64,000 nt of DNA, taken from VRUE01 sp963728045 (lineage in GTDB: Bacteria; Actinomycetota; Thermoleophilia; Solirubrobacterales; 70-9). Below the pieces are notes generated by a model. That model was not told where the DNA came from. It ran no database searches and saw nothing but the letters and a program-made list of their open reading frames with translations. Position 1 is the first letter of the stretch; each line of letters opens with the position of its first letter. This document shows, one piece after another, positions 34,760 through 42,957 of this stretch. The stretch lies in contig CAVSIE010000004.1 in the NCBI GenBank assembly GCA_963728045.1, forward strand, positions 456,941 through 520,940, written 5' to 3'. The position numbers and the translations under genes were made by a program.

Positions 34760-35650
34760 ATGGCTAGAGCCATATGGAGCGGCTCGATTAGCTTCGGGCT
34801 TCTCAACGTGCCCGTGAAGCTCTACAGCGCCGTGGCCCGGCGCAGCATCGGCCTGCGCGAGATTCGCGAGTCCGACGGCACCCGCATCCGCCACCGGCGG
34901 GTCGCAGAAGGGACTGACGAGGAGGTCCCCTACGAGAAAATCATCAAGGCCTACGAGATCGCCAAGGACCGCTATGTCCCGCTGACCAAGGAGGAGCTGG
35001 AAGCGCTGGCGCCGGAGAAGAGCCGCGCGATCGAGGTGCTCGACTTCGTCGACCTCGAGGAGATCGATCCGATCTACTTCGACAGCCCCTATTACCTCGG
35101 ACCGGCCGAGGGCGCCGAAAAGGCCTACTCGCTGCTGAGCCAGGCGATGGAGGAGTCGGGCAAGGTCGCGATCGCCCGCTTCGTCTTCCGCAACAAGGAG
35201 CACCTGGCGGCGCTGCGGCCAGCGGATGGCGTCCTCACCCTGACCACGATGCGCTTCGCCGACGAGGTCGTGCCCCCCTCCGAGCTCGAGGACGTGCTTC
35301 CTTCCGGGAAGCCGAAAGTCGCCAAGCGCGAGGTCGAGATGGCCGAGCAGCTGATCGGCTCTCTCACCCGCAGCTTCGACCCGAGCGCCTACCGCGACGA
35401 GTACCGCGAGCAGCTGCTGGCGCTGATCGAACGCAAGGCCGAAGGCAAGGACGTGCTCGCCGCCTCGGAGACGGAGGCGCCTGCGCCGACCAAGGCGCCC
35501 GACCTGATGGCCGCGCTCGAGGAGAGCATCGCCGCCGTCAAGGGCAAGAGCGACGGCAAGCCGGCGAAACCGGCGGCTAAGAAACGCCGCGCGCCGGCCA
35601 AGAAAGCCGCGGCCAAACGCTCGCGGGCCAAGTCGAAGTCCTCCAAGTAA
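34760..35650 (+). CDS. ku: Ku protein, non-homologous end joining
   Basis: Homodimeric ring that binds DNA double-strand ends and recruits LigD. The 296 residues start ARAIWSGSISFGLLNVPVKLYSA, with LDFVDLEEIDPIYFDSPYYL and ALRPADGVLTLTTMRFADEV, all canonical. The core ends near 230; a Lys/Ala-rich tail (about 262-296) probably contacts DNA, as in other bacterial Ku proteins with basic extensions. It is followed after 3 bases by the LigD polymerase gene, and the two should act together. Confidence 0.96.
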   Translation: MARAIWSGSISFGLLNVPVKLYSAVARRSIGLREIRESDGTRIRHRRVAEGTDEEVPYEKIIKAYEIAKDRYVPLTKEELEALAPEKSRAIEVLDFVDLEEIDPIYFDSPYYLGPAEGAEKAYSLLSQAMEESGKVAIARFVFRNKEHLAALRPADGVLTLTTMRFADEVVPPSELEDVLPSGKPKVAKREVEMAEQLIGSLTRSFDPSAYRDEYREQLLALIERKAEGKDVLAASETEAPAPTKAPDLMAALEESIAAVKGKSDGKPAKPAAKKRRAPAKKAAAKRSRAKSKSSK

Positions 35651-35653
35651 GCG

Positions 35654-36571
35654 GTGGGCGAAGACCGCCACGTCCAGGTCGAGGGGCGTGAGCTGAAGCT
35701 CACCAACCTCGACAAGGTCCTCTACCCGAAGGCGGGCTTCAGCAAGGGCGAGGTGATCGACTACTACGCCAAGGTGGCGCCGGCGATGATCCCCCACCTG
35801 GCTGGGCGGGCGCTGACCCTGCGGCGCTTTCCCGAAGGGGTCGACGACAGCGAGGGAGCGTTCTTCGAGAAGCGCTGCCCGAAGCACCGACCCGAGTGGG
35901 TGGCGACCGCCAGGGTGCCCGCCGGCCCCAACACCGGCGAAATCGACTACTGCGTCTGCGACGATCTGCCGACCCTGGTCTGGATGGCGCAGCTGGCCTC
36001 GATCGAGCTACATCCATCGCTCTCCCTGGCCAAGAAGCTCGACCGGCCCACCGTGCTCGTCTTCGACCTCGACCCCGGCCCGCCCGCCGACGTGCTCGAC
36101 TGTTGCCGGGTGGCGCTGCGGCTGCGTGAGCTGTTCGGCCACTTCGAGGTCGAGTGCTTCCCGAAGACATCGGGCTCGAAGGGAATGCAGGTCTACGCCC
36201 CGCTCAACAACGACGAGGTCACCTACGAGGAGACCAAGCCGCTGGCCCGGGCGATCGCCCAGCTGTTGGAGAAGCAGACCCCGAAAGAGGTCGTCTCGAA
36301 AATGAAAAAGGCCGAGCGCAAAGGCAAGGTCTTCGTCGATTGGTCGCAAAACCACGAAACCAAGACCACGATCGCCGTCTACTCGCTGCGGGCGCGGGAG
36401 CAGCCCACAGCCTCCACGCCGATCGCCTGGAAAGAGGTCGAGCGGGCACTCGACAAAGACGACGCCGACTCACTCGTCTTCGAAGCCGGCGACGTGCTCA
36501 AGCGAGTCGAGAAGCACGGCGACCTCTTCGCTCCGGTCCTCGAGCTGGAACAGGAGCTGCCGGAGCTCTAG
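35654..36571 (+). CDS. ligD: LigD-type primase-polymerase (stand-alone)
   Basis: Archaeo-eukaryotic primase-like polymerase that fills or extends ends during Ku-dependent joining. The 305 residues show LTNLDKVLYPKAGFSKGEVIDYY, the catalytic FDLDPG, and FPKTSGSKGMQVYAPL. Neither the ATP-dependent ligase domain nor the 3'-phosphoesterase domain is present, so the ligase must be encoded elsewhere. GTG start at 35654, 3 bases after ku. Its TAG overlaps the convergent gcvPB stop in a CTAG palindrome. Confidence 0.93.
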   Translation: MGEDRHVQVEGRELKLTNLDKVLYPKAGFSKGEVIDYYAKVAPAMIPHLAGRALTLRRFPEGVDDSEGAFFEKRCPKHRPEWVATARVPAGPNTGEIDYCVCDDLPTLVWMAQLASIELHPSLSLAKKLDRPTVLVFDLDPGPPADVLDCCRVALRLRELFGHFEVECFPKTSGSKGMQVYAPLNNDEVTYEETKPLARAIAQLLEKQTPKEVVSKMKKAERKGKVFVDWSQNHETKTTIAVYSLRAREQPTASTPIAWKEVERALDKDDADSLVFEAGDVLKRVEKHGDLFAPVLELEQELPEL

Positions 36572-38082
36572 CCGAGGGGCTGGCGGACGACCGGCTTGCG
36601 GGTCGCCTTGACCTCGTCGAGGCGACGGACGGGGGTCGTGTAGGGGGCCTGCTTGGCGATCTCGGGGTCTTTCTCTGCCTCGGCGAGGATCTGCTCGATC
36701 GCCTCGGCGAAGGCGTCGAGGCTCTCCTTGGTCTCGGTCTCGGTCGGCTCGACCATCAGCGCCTCGTCGACCAGGAGTGGGAAATAGACGGTCGGTGGGT
36801 GGAAGCCGAAGTCGAGCAGGCGCTTGGCGAGGTCGAGCGTGGCGAGGCCGAGCTCTCTCTTCATCGGCTTGCCGGAGAGGACGAACTCGTGCATGCAGTG
36901 GCGGTCGAAGGCGACCGGCAGGCGCTCGGCGGCACGTCCATGCGCCAGCCGTGCCTTCAGGTAGTTGGCGTTCAGCACCGCGGTCTCCGAGGCCTCGGCG
37001 AGGCCGTCGGCGCCGAGGCTGAGGATGTAGGCGTAGGAGCGGACGAAGACGCCGAAGTTGCCCTGGAAGCCGCGCAGCCGGCCGATCGACCTGGGTCGCT
37101 CAAAGTCGAGGTCGAAGCGCGGCTCGGCGCCGTTCTCCCCCTCGCGGCGCACCACCTGCGGTCGCGGCAGGAAGGGCTCGATCCGCTCCGAGACCGCGAT
37201 CGGCCCCGCCCCCGGCCCGCCGCCGCCGTGCGGCTGGCTGAACGACTTGTGCAGGTTGACGTGGACGATGTCGAAGCCCATGTCACCGGGCCGCGAGTGG
37301 CCCATCACCGCGTTGAGGTTGGCGCCGTCGTAGTAGAGCGTCCCCCCCGCCTCGTGAATCAGCGCCGCGATCTCGGCGATGTTCTCGTCGAAGAGGCCGA
37401 GCGTGTTGGGGTTGGTCAGCATCAGGCAGGCGACCTCGTTGTCGATCTTCGAGCGCAGGTCGTCCATCTCCACCCCGCCGCGCTCGTTGGTGGCCACCTT
37501 CACCACCTCGTAGCCGGCCATCGTCACCGTCGCCGGGTTGGTGCCGTGCGAGGTGTCGGGGGCAAGCACCTTGGTCCGCTCTTCGCCGCGGTCGGCGTGG
37601 AAGGCGCGGGTCAGCAGCAGGCCGGCGAGCTCGCCATGGGAGCCGGCGGAGGGCTGCAGGCTGACGTGGGGCAGCCCGCAGATCTCGCCCAGCGACTCCT
37701 GCAGCAGCCACATCAACTCCAGCGCGCCCTGGGCGCGGCGCGCATCCTGGCCGGGATGCAGGCGGGCGTGGCCCGGCAGCGCCGCCACCCGCTCGTTGAG
37801 CCGCGGGTTGTGCTTCATCGTGCAGGAGCCGAGCGGGTAGAAGCCGGTGTCGAGGTCGAAGTTGCGGCGCGAGAGGCGGTTGTAGTGGCGGACGATCTCG
37901 GGCTCGGAGATCTCGGGCAGGCGCGGCGGCTCGGAGCGCAGCAGCTTCGAGGGGATCAGCTCGTCGAGCGGGGGCTCGGGGACTTCGGCCTCGGGCAGGA
38001 CGGCGGCGCGGCGACCGGGCTTCGACTTCTCGTAGATCGTCTGCGCCCGTTCGCGCTGCATCGGGGTCTCGGTCATCGACAT
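36568..38082 (-). CDS. gcvPB: Glycine dehydrogenase (decarboxylating), subunit 2
   Basis: PLP-binding half of the split glycine-cleavage P protein. The 504 residues include FYPLGSCTMKHNPRLNE, PDTSHGTNPATVTMAGYE and the PLP lysine in VNLHKSFSQPHGGGGPGAG. The ATG at 38082 shares a base with the gcvPA stop (TGATG); an in-frame TTG one codon earlier is less likely. It is the last gene of gcvT-gcvH-gcvPA-gcvPB. The gene ends against ligD with a shared CTAG. Confidence 0.96.
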   Translation of the reverse strand: MSMTETPMQRERAQTIYEKSKPGRRAAVLPEAEVPEPPLDELIPSKLLRSEPPRLPEISEPEIVRHYNRLSRRNFDLDTGFYPLGSCTMKHNPRLNERVAALPGHARLHPGQDARRAQGALELMWLLQESLGEICGLPHVSLQPSAGSHGELAGLLLTRAFHADRGEERTKVLAPDTSHGTNPATVTMAGYEVVKVATNERGGVEMDDLRSKIDNEVACLMLTNPNTLGLFDENIAEIAALIHEAGGTLYYDGANLNAVMGHSRPGDMGFDIVHVNLHKSFSQPHGGGGPGAGPIAVSERIEPFLPRPQVVRREGENGAEPRFDLDFERPRSIGRLRGFQGNFGVFVRSYAYILSLGADGLAEASETAVLNANYLKARLAHGRAAERLPVAFDRHCMHEFVLSGKPMKRELGLATLDLAKRLLDFGFHPPTVYFPLLVDEALMVEPTETETKESLDAFAEAIEQILAEAEKDPEIAKQAPYTTPVRRLDEVKATRKPVVRQPLG

Positions 38083-39485
38083 CAACTGACCCCCTGGGGC
38101 GCTTTTGTCTCCCCATGGGAAACAAAAGCGCCCCGCTCGGCAGCGACCGTGGCCTCGAGCGCGTCGGCGAGGGCGTCGATTTGGGCGCGGGTGCGGCGCT
38201 CGGTGATCGCGACCAGGAGGCCGTCCTCGTGCTCGGGGTACTCACGCCCCATCGGGTAGCCGGCGGCGATCCCGCGCTCCGCGCAGCGCTCCAGCACCCG
38301 CTCGACGGGCGCCTCCAGCCGGATCGCGAACTCGCGCACCACCGGGGCCTCGTGCAACAGCTCGACCCCTTCGACGACAGACAGTCGCTCGCGCGCGTAG
38401 GCGGTGCGCCGCGCCAGCAGCTCGCCCAGCTCGCGGAAGCCCTCGCGGCCGAGCCAGGCAAGGTGGACCATCGCCGCCAGCGCGTTCAGCGCCTGCGCCG
38501 TGCAGATGTTGTGGGTCGCCTTCTCGCGGCGGATGTGCTGCTCGCGCGTCTGCAGGGCGAGGACGAAGCCGCGCCGCCCGTCGACGTCGTCGGTCTCCCC
38601 CGCGATCCGTCCCGGCATGCGGCGGATCAGCTCCTCGGTCGCGCAGAAAAACCCAAACGAGGGCCCGCCGTAGTCCAGGCGATTGCCGAGCGGCTGCCCC
38701 TCGCCGAGCGCCACGTCGGCCCCCTGCTCGCCGGGCGGCTTGAGGATGCCGAGCGTCATCGGGTCGACCGCGACGACGAGCAGGGCTCCGTGCTCCTTCG
38801 CGGCGGCGCCGAGCGCCTCGACGTCCTCGACCGCGCCGAGGAAGTTGGGGCTCTGCAGGAAGACCGCGGCGGTCTCGCCGTCGACCGCGTCCGCGAGCGC
38901 CGCAGGGTCCGTAACCCCGTCCTCCAAGCCGACCTCGACCACCTCGGCGCCGAAGCCGACCGAGTAGGTCGCCAGCGTCTCGCGGCTGTGCGGGTGGACG
39001 CCGCGCGAGACGACGAAACGGCGCCGGCCGGTTGCGCCGATCGCCAGGTAGCCGGCCGAGGCGACCGACGAGGGGCCCTCGTAGAGGCCGGCGTTCGACA
39101 CCGGCAGGCCGGTCAGCTCCGACATCGCGGTCTGGAACTCGAACATCGCCTGCAGGCCGCCCTGCGAGATCTCCGGCTGGTAGGGCGTGTAGGGGGTGAG
39201 GAACTCGGAGCGCTGGGTGATCGCGTCGACGATCGCGGGCACGTAGTGGTCGTACATCCCCGCCCCGAGGAAGCAGACCTCGCGCTCGGCGTCGGCGTTG
39301 CGCCCGGCCAGTCCCGCCAGCCGCTCGTGGACCTCGGCCTCGCTCATCCCCGCCGGCAGCTCCAGCGGCCGGCCGAGGCGCAGCGGCCCCGGAACCTGCT
39401 CGAACAGGTCCTCGGTCGAGTCGACGCCGATCGCCGCGAGCATCTCGGCGCGATCGGCCTCGGTGGCAGAGGTGTAGCGCGTCAT
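38082..39485 (-). CDS. gcvPA: Glycine dehydrogenase (decarboxylating), subunit 1
   Basis: Non-PLP half of the split P protein; pairs with GcvPB to decarboxylate glycine and load the lipoyl group of GcvH. The 467 residues show CFLGAGMYDHYVPAIVDAI, TPYTPYQPEISQGGLQAMFEFQ, and VSNAGLYEGPSSVASA. C-terminal codons form the hairpin at 38096-38134. It starts 35 bases after gcvH. The split-subunit form is typical of Gram-positive lineages and many deep actinobacteria. Confidence 0.96.
   Translation of the reverse strand: MTRYTSATEADRAEMLAAIGVDSTEDLFEQVPGPLRLGRPLELPAGMSEAEVHERLAGLAGRNADAEREVCFLGAGMYDHYVPAIVDAITQRSEFLTPYTPYQPEISQGGLQAMFEFQTAMSELTGLPVSNAGLYEGPSSVASAGYLAIGATGRRRFVVSRGVHPHSRETLATYSVGFGAEVVEVGLEDGVTDPAALADAVDGETAAVFLQSPNFLGAVEDVEALGAAAKEHGALLVVAVDPMTLGILKPPGEQGADVALGEGQPLGNRLDYGGPSFGFFCATEELIRRMPGRIAGETDDVDGRRGFVLALQTREQHIRREKATHNICTAQALNALAAMVHLAWLGREGFRELGELLARRTAYARERLSVVEGVELLHEAPVVREFAIRLEAPVERVLERCAERGIAAGYPMGREYPEHEDGLLVAITERRTRAQIDALADALEATVAAERGAFVSHGETKAPQGVS
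38096..38134 (-). repeat. Inverted repeat inside the end of gcvPA
   Basis: Perfect 13-base arms (GGGGCGCTTTTGT at 38096-38108 and its complement at 38122-38134) around a 13-base loop. It lies in the last codons of gcvPA, about 14 bases ahead of the gcvPB start, so it could affect gcvPB translation. The A/T-rich middle makes it stand out in this GC-rich gene. Confidence 0.5.
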
Positions 39486-39520
39486 GGAGCTAAGGCTACG
39501 AGGCCGGCGCAGTGTGCGAG

Positions 39521-39913
39521 CTAAGCATCCAGCAGCTTGCGGTACTCGCCGGCTTCGAGCAGCGTTCCGGCCTCCTGCGGCGCAGTCAATCTCACCTTTA
39601 CCAACCAGCCCTCGCCGTAGGGATCTTCGTTGACCTTCTCGGGAAAATCGGCAAGGGCGTCGTTGACCTCGACGATCTCGCCCGACATCGGCGCGATCAC
39701 ATCGGAGACGGCCTTGACGGACTCGACCTCTGCGTAGGAGGAGTCTTTGGAGACAGTCGCCCCGACCTCGGGCGGGTCGAAGAACACGACCTCGCCGAGA
39801 CTGTCCTGGGCATACCAGGTGATCCCGAAGACGGCATGATCGTCTCCCTCCAGCCGGGCCCAGTCGTGCTGGTCGTGGTAGAGCAGCTCATCGGGGTAGG
39901 TCGCGTCGGCCAA
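39521..39913 (-). CDS. gcvH: Glycine cleavage system H protein
   Basis: Lipoyl carrier shuttling the aminomethyl group between P and T proteins. 130 residues with the lipoylated lysine at about K67 in AEVESVKAVSDV, and the typical GEIVEVND and PYGEGWLVKV. The start is TTG at 39913: AAGGAG stands 7 bases upstream and translation begins ADATYPDELLYHDQHDW, the family start. The longer open frame belongs to a shadow of gcvT. Confidence 0.95.
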   Translation of the reverse strand: MADATYPDELLYHDQHDWARLEGDDHAVFGITWYAQDSLGEVVFFDPPEVGATVSKDSSYAEVESVKAVSDVIAPMSGEIVEVNDALADFPEKVNEDPYGEGWLVKVRLTAPQEAGTLLEAGEYRKLLDA

Positions 39914-39930
39914 CTCACTTCTCCTTCCAG

Positions 39931-40998
39931 TCAGGAACTCGAACTCGCATAGAGGGGCTTGGACCCTACGCGGGCGGCGCGGCGCTTGCCGCGCACGTCG
40001 ATCTCGATCTCGGTTCCCGGCTCGGCCAGGCCGGCGCGCAGGTAGGCCATCCCGATGCCGACCTCGAGCGACGGCGAGAAGGTGCCGGAGGTGACCTCGC
40101 CGACCTCTTCCTCGCCGAGGAAGACCGGATTGCCCTGGCGCGGGATGCCGGCGCCCTCGATTCGGAAGGGAACTAGCTTCTCGGCCGTGCCCTCGGCGCG
40201 GGCGCGGGCAACCGCCTCGGCGCCGACGAAGCCGGTCTCCTCCTTGCAGCACCAGCCCAGCCCGGCCTCGATCGGGTTGCGCTCGGGCGTCAGGTCGTTG
40301 CCGTGGAGGTGGAAACAGACCTCGAGCCGCAGCGTGTCGCGGGCGCCGAGCCCGCAGGGGACGACGCCCGCATCTAGCAGCTCGGCCCAGATCGCCGGAG
40401 CGATCTCGGGGTCGATCAGCAGCTCGGTCCCATCCTCGCCGGTGTAGCCGGTCCCGCAGGCCAGCGCCGGGCGCCTGCCGACCTGCGCCGGCGCGACCCG
40501 CATCCGCGGCGGCAGCTCGATCCCGAGTGTGGAGGTCGTGATCTGGCGCGCGTGCGGGCCCTGCGCCGCGAGCATCGCGTAGCGGTCGGCGACGTCGCGA
40601 ACGGCGACGTCGAAGCCGCGGCTCCAACGCCCCAGCCAGGCGAGATCGCTCTCGTGGTTGGCGGAGTTGGTGACGAGCAGGTAGCGGTCGCCGCCGAGCC
40701 GATAGGCGAAGAGGTCGTCGAGGACGCCGCCCTCCTCGCTGCAGAGGCAGGAGTACTGGGCGCCGCCGATGGCTATCGCGGCGACGTCGTTGGAGAGGAC
40801 GCGCTGGAGGAAGGCGAGCGCGCCGGGCCCCTCGACCTCAACCTCGCCCATGTGCGAGACATCGAACATGCCGGCATGCGTGCGCACCGCCGAGTGCTCC
40901 TCGAGGATCCCCTCGTAAGTAACCGGCATCTCCCACCCGGCGAAGTCAACGAGCTTGGCTCCAAGCTCAACATGCTTCTCGTAGAGAGACGTCCTCAT
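39931..40998 (-). CDS. gcvT: Aminomethyltransferase (glycine cleavage T protein)
   Basis: Transfers the methylene unit to tetrahydrofolate and releases ammonia. The 355 residues show VDFAGWEMPVTYEGI, FDVSHMGEVEVEGP, CGTGYTGEDGTELLI and CGLGARDTLRLEVCFHLHGND. Length and domain order are standard. It is the first gene of the gcv operon, 17 bases before gcvH, and is separated from ftsZ by a large hairpin. Confidence 0.96.
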   Translation of the reverse strand: MRTSLYEKHVELGAKLVDFAGWEMPVTYEGILEEHSAVRTHAGMFDVSHMGEVEVEGPGALAFLQRVLSNDVAAIAIGGAQYSCLCSEEGGVLDDLFAYRLGGDRYLLVTNSANHESDLAWLGRWSRGFDVAVRDVADRYAMLAAQGPHARQITTSTLGIELPPRMRVAPAQVGRRPALACGTGYTGEDGTELLIDPEIAPAIWAELLDAGVVPCGLGARDTLRLEVCFHLHGNDLTPERNPIEAGLGWCCKEETGFVGAEAVARARAEGTAEKLVPFRIEGAGIPRQGNPVFLGEEEVGEVTSGTFSPSLEVGIGMAYLRAGLAEPGTEIEIDVRGKRRAARVGSKPLYASSSS

Positions 40999-41031
40999 CG
41001 ACGCGCAAGGCTATTCACTGAGCGCTGCGAT

Positions 41032-41103
41032 GGAGCGCCGTCGGGAGTCCCTCCCAGCGAACTCCCGCGAAGCGGCGATGGGAGGGACTCCCGACGGCGC
41101 TCC
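41032..41103 (-). terminator. Very stable hairpin after ftsZ
   Basis: Perfect 25-base arms (41032-41056 and 41079-41103) around a 22-base loop, starting 5 bases past the ftsZ stop. It should separate the division cluster from the gcv operon downstream on the same strand. No U-tract follows. The perfect arm length is beyond what termination requires, so a palindromic repeat element is an alternative. Confidence 0.7.
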
Positions 41104-41108
41104 GCAGA

Positions 41109-42188
41109 TCAGTCTTTGAGGAAGCTCGGCACGTCGATGTCGTCGTCGGACACGCGCAGTTTGCGAATGTCCGTGTCCTCGGCGGAGATCCGCGGGCGGC
41201 TCTCATAGCGGCGGCGCACGCGCTGGGGCGAGCGGGCCAGCAACTCGAAGCCCTCGAAGCCGGTGGCGATCACGGTCACCCGCACCTCGTCCTTCATCGA
41301 CTGGTCGACGACGGAGCCGAAGATGATGTTGGCGTTGTCGTCGGCCTCCTCCTGGACCAGCTGGGCCGCCTCGTTGACCTCGAACAGGCCGAGGTCCTCG
41401 GGGCCGGTGATGTTGAGCAGCATCCCGGTCGCGCCTTTGATCGACTCCTCGATCAGCGGTGAGGTGATCGCCGCCTTGGCGGCGTCGAGCGCGCGGGCCT
41501 CACCCGAGGCGGTGCCGACGCCCATCAGGGCCGAGCCGGCGTCGCGCATGATCGTGCGCACGTCGGCGAAGTCGAGGTTGATCAGGCCGGGGATCGTGAT
41601 CAGGTCGGTGATGCCCTGGACGCCCTGGCGCAGGATGTCGTCGGCCTGGCGGAACGCCTCCAGCACGCTGGTGCGCCGCTCGACCGCCTGCAGCAGCTTC
41701 TCGTTGGGGACGATGATCAGGGTGTCGACGTTGTTGCGCAGCTTCTCGATTCCCTCGAGCGCCTGCTGCATCCGTCGCTTGCCCTCGAACTCGAAAGGCT
41801 TGGTCACGGCGCCGACTGTGAGCGCGCCGATCTCTTCCTTGGCGATTTCGGCGATCACCGGGGCCGAGCCGGTGCCGGTGCCACCACCCTCGCCGGCGGT
41901 GACGAAGACCATGTCGGCGCCCTTGAGGGCCTCCTTGATCTCATCGCGACTCTCCGCCGCGGCGCCCGCCCCGACCTCAGGGTTGCCGCCGGCGCCGAGG
42001 CCGCGGGTCAGCTCCTGCCCGATCGAGAGCTTGATGTCGGCATCGCAGGCCTGCAGCGCCTGCGCGTCGGTGTTGACCGCGACGAACTCGACGCCGCGGA
42101 TCCCGGCGTCGACCATGCGACTGACCGCGTTCGTTCCGCCGCCGCCAGCTCCGACGACCTTGATCACCGCAAGGTAAGTGGATTCCAT
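41109..42188 (-). CDS. ftsZ: Cell division protein FtsZ
   Basis: Tubulin-like GTPase forming the division ring. The 359 residues contain VVGAGGGGTNAVSRM, the tubulin signature GGGTGTGSAPVIAE, and the T7 loop NLDFADVRTIM. After the core (about residue 315) a short linker of about 30 residues leads to the conserved tail DDDIDVPSFLKD, which binds membrane tethers such as SepF. The linker is short compared with many actinobacterial FtsZ proteins. It is the last gene of the mur/fts cluster, 232 bases after ftsQ. Confidence 0.97.
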   Translation of the reverse strand: MESTYLAVIKVVGAGGGGTNAVSRMVDAGIRGVEFVAVNTDAQALQACDADIKLSIGQELTRGLGAGGNPEVGAGAAAESRDEIKEALKGADMVFVTAGEGGGTGTGSAPVIAEIAKEEIGALTVGAVTKPFEFEGKRRMQQALEGIEKLRNNVDTLIIVPNEKLLQAVERRTSVLEAFRQADDILRQGVQGITDLITIPGLINLDFADVRTIMRDAGSALMGVGTASGEARALDAAKAAITSPLIEESIKGATGMLLNITGPEDLGLFEVNEAAQLVQEEADDNANIIFGSVVDQSMKDEVRVTVIATGFEGFELLARSPQRVRRRYESRPRISAEDTDIRKLRVSDDDIDVPSFLKD

Positions 42189-42420
42189 CTCCCGATTTCT
42201 CCAGCTGCCACCCTCGACGAGGCTGGCATTTGAGTTGAGCCTTTGTTCTGTCCGACGCTGCAGCGATGCTTAAGGGTTCAAGCTTACGCTGTTACCGTGG
42301 AAATTGCGCTCAACGTAGGGTATTTGCGGCCCTCTGTCAAACGCGCGGTACGCATCCTGCAATCGGCATATCTCAAGTACGACTTGAGACTCTGGCTTCC
42401 CTCACCCTGAGGTTGAGGGT
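42189..42420 (-). promoter_or_regulatory. ftsQ-ftsZ intergenic region with two hairpins
   Basis: 232 bases without a gene, A/T-richer than its surroundings. Just after the ftsQ stop, CCCTCA/TGAGGG (42399-42419) forms a terminator-like stem. A second perfect palindrome, TCTCAAGT-3-ACTTGAGA, lies at 42371-42389. The rest presumably holds the ftsZ promoter, but no clear -10/-35 pair can be claimed. GGAG stands 10 bases before the ftsZ ATG. Confidence 0.5.
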
Positions 42421-42957
42421 TTAGGGGATGGGCGGAAGCTCATGCCCAGAGCCGTCTATCGCCGGTCGGCTCGGCGCGTGCAGATCTACATAATCCAGCG
42501 CAGCAACGGAGGGGTCGGCGAGCACTGCCGCTGCCGCCCTCCACTTCCGCTCCAGGCGGGAGGTATCGCCGAAGCGGAGTTCGATCCCCGAGCGCAGCTC
42601 GACGTCGACCCCGCTTTCGCCGTAGTAGCTACTGGCCAGGTACGGCCTGAGCGCCGCCGGCGCGGCGCCGAGGACGCGCGCCTGTGCCAGCAGCGTGCCG
42701 GCGAGCTTGTCTTTCTCAGGAGCGACGGTGAGCGGCAGCTCCGGCAACGCCGCGTCCTCTGACAGGGGCAGCCAGCGTAGGATCGTCCCGTCGGCAGCGA
42801 CGGCAACCGCTTCGGAGCCGCTGCCGATCGTCGCCACGGGCTCTGAGCCGACCAGCTCCCCGGCGACCGTGGTGTCGCGCAGGCGCAGCTGGTAGAGGGC
42901 GGCCAGCAAGGTGACCGCCACCAAGGCAATGAGAGCAACCCGCAGGGGCTGTCTCAC
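42421..42957 (-). CDS. ftsQ: FtsQ/DivIB-like division protein, short form without POTRA domain
   Basis: 178 residues: a short cytoplasmic start, one membrane helix (about 6-23), then only about 20 residues (YQLRLRDTTVAGELVGSEPV) before a region that resembles the FtsQ beta domain (AVAADGTILRWLP ... GVDVELRSGIELRFGD ... YVDLHAPSRPAI). The POTRA domain of about 70 residues that normally follows the helix and binds FtsK/FtsW is not there. Position between murB (4-base overlap) and ftsZ supports the identity. Either a genuine reduction or an in-frame deletion in this assembly. Confidence 0.75.
   Translation of the reverse strand: MRQPLRVALIALVAVTLLAALYQLRLRDTTVAGELVGSEPVATIGSGSEAVAVAADGTILRWLPLSEDAALPELPLTVAPEKDKLAGTLLAQARVLGAAPAALRPYLASSYYGESGVDVELRSGIELRFGDTSRLERKWRAAAAVLADPSVAALDYVDLHAPSRPAIDGSGHELPPIP

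Noticed and set aside
34004..35887. A 627-residue ATPase extending through ku
   Set aside because: Only the last 218 residues are ABC-like; the rest is antisense to ku and ligD.
42250..42300. tRNA-like segment with GGTTCAAGC
   Set aside because: No cloverleaf arms or acceptor stem could be paired; it is a short palindrome upstream of ftsZ.
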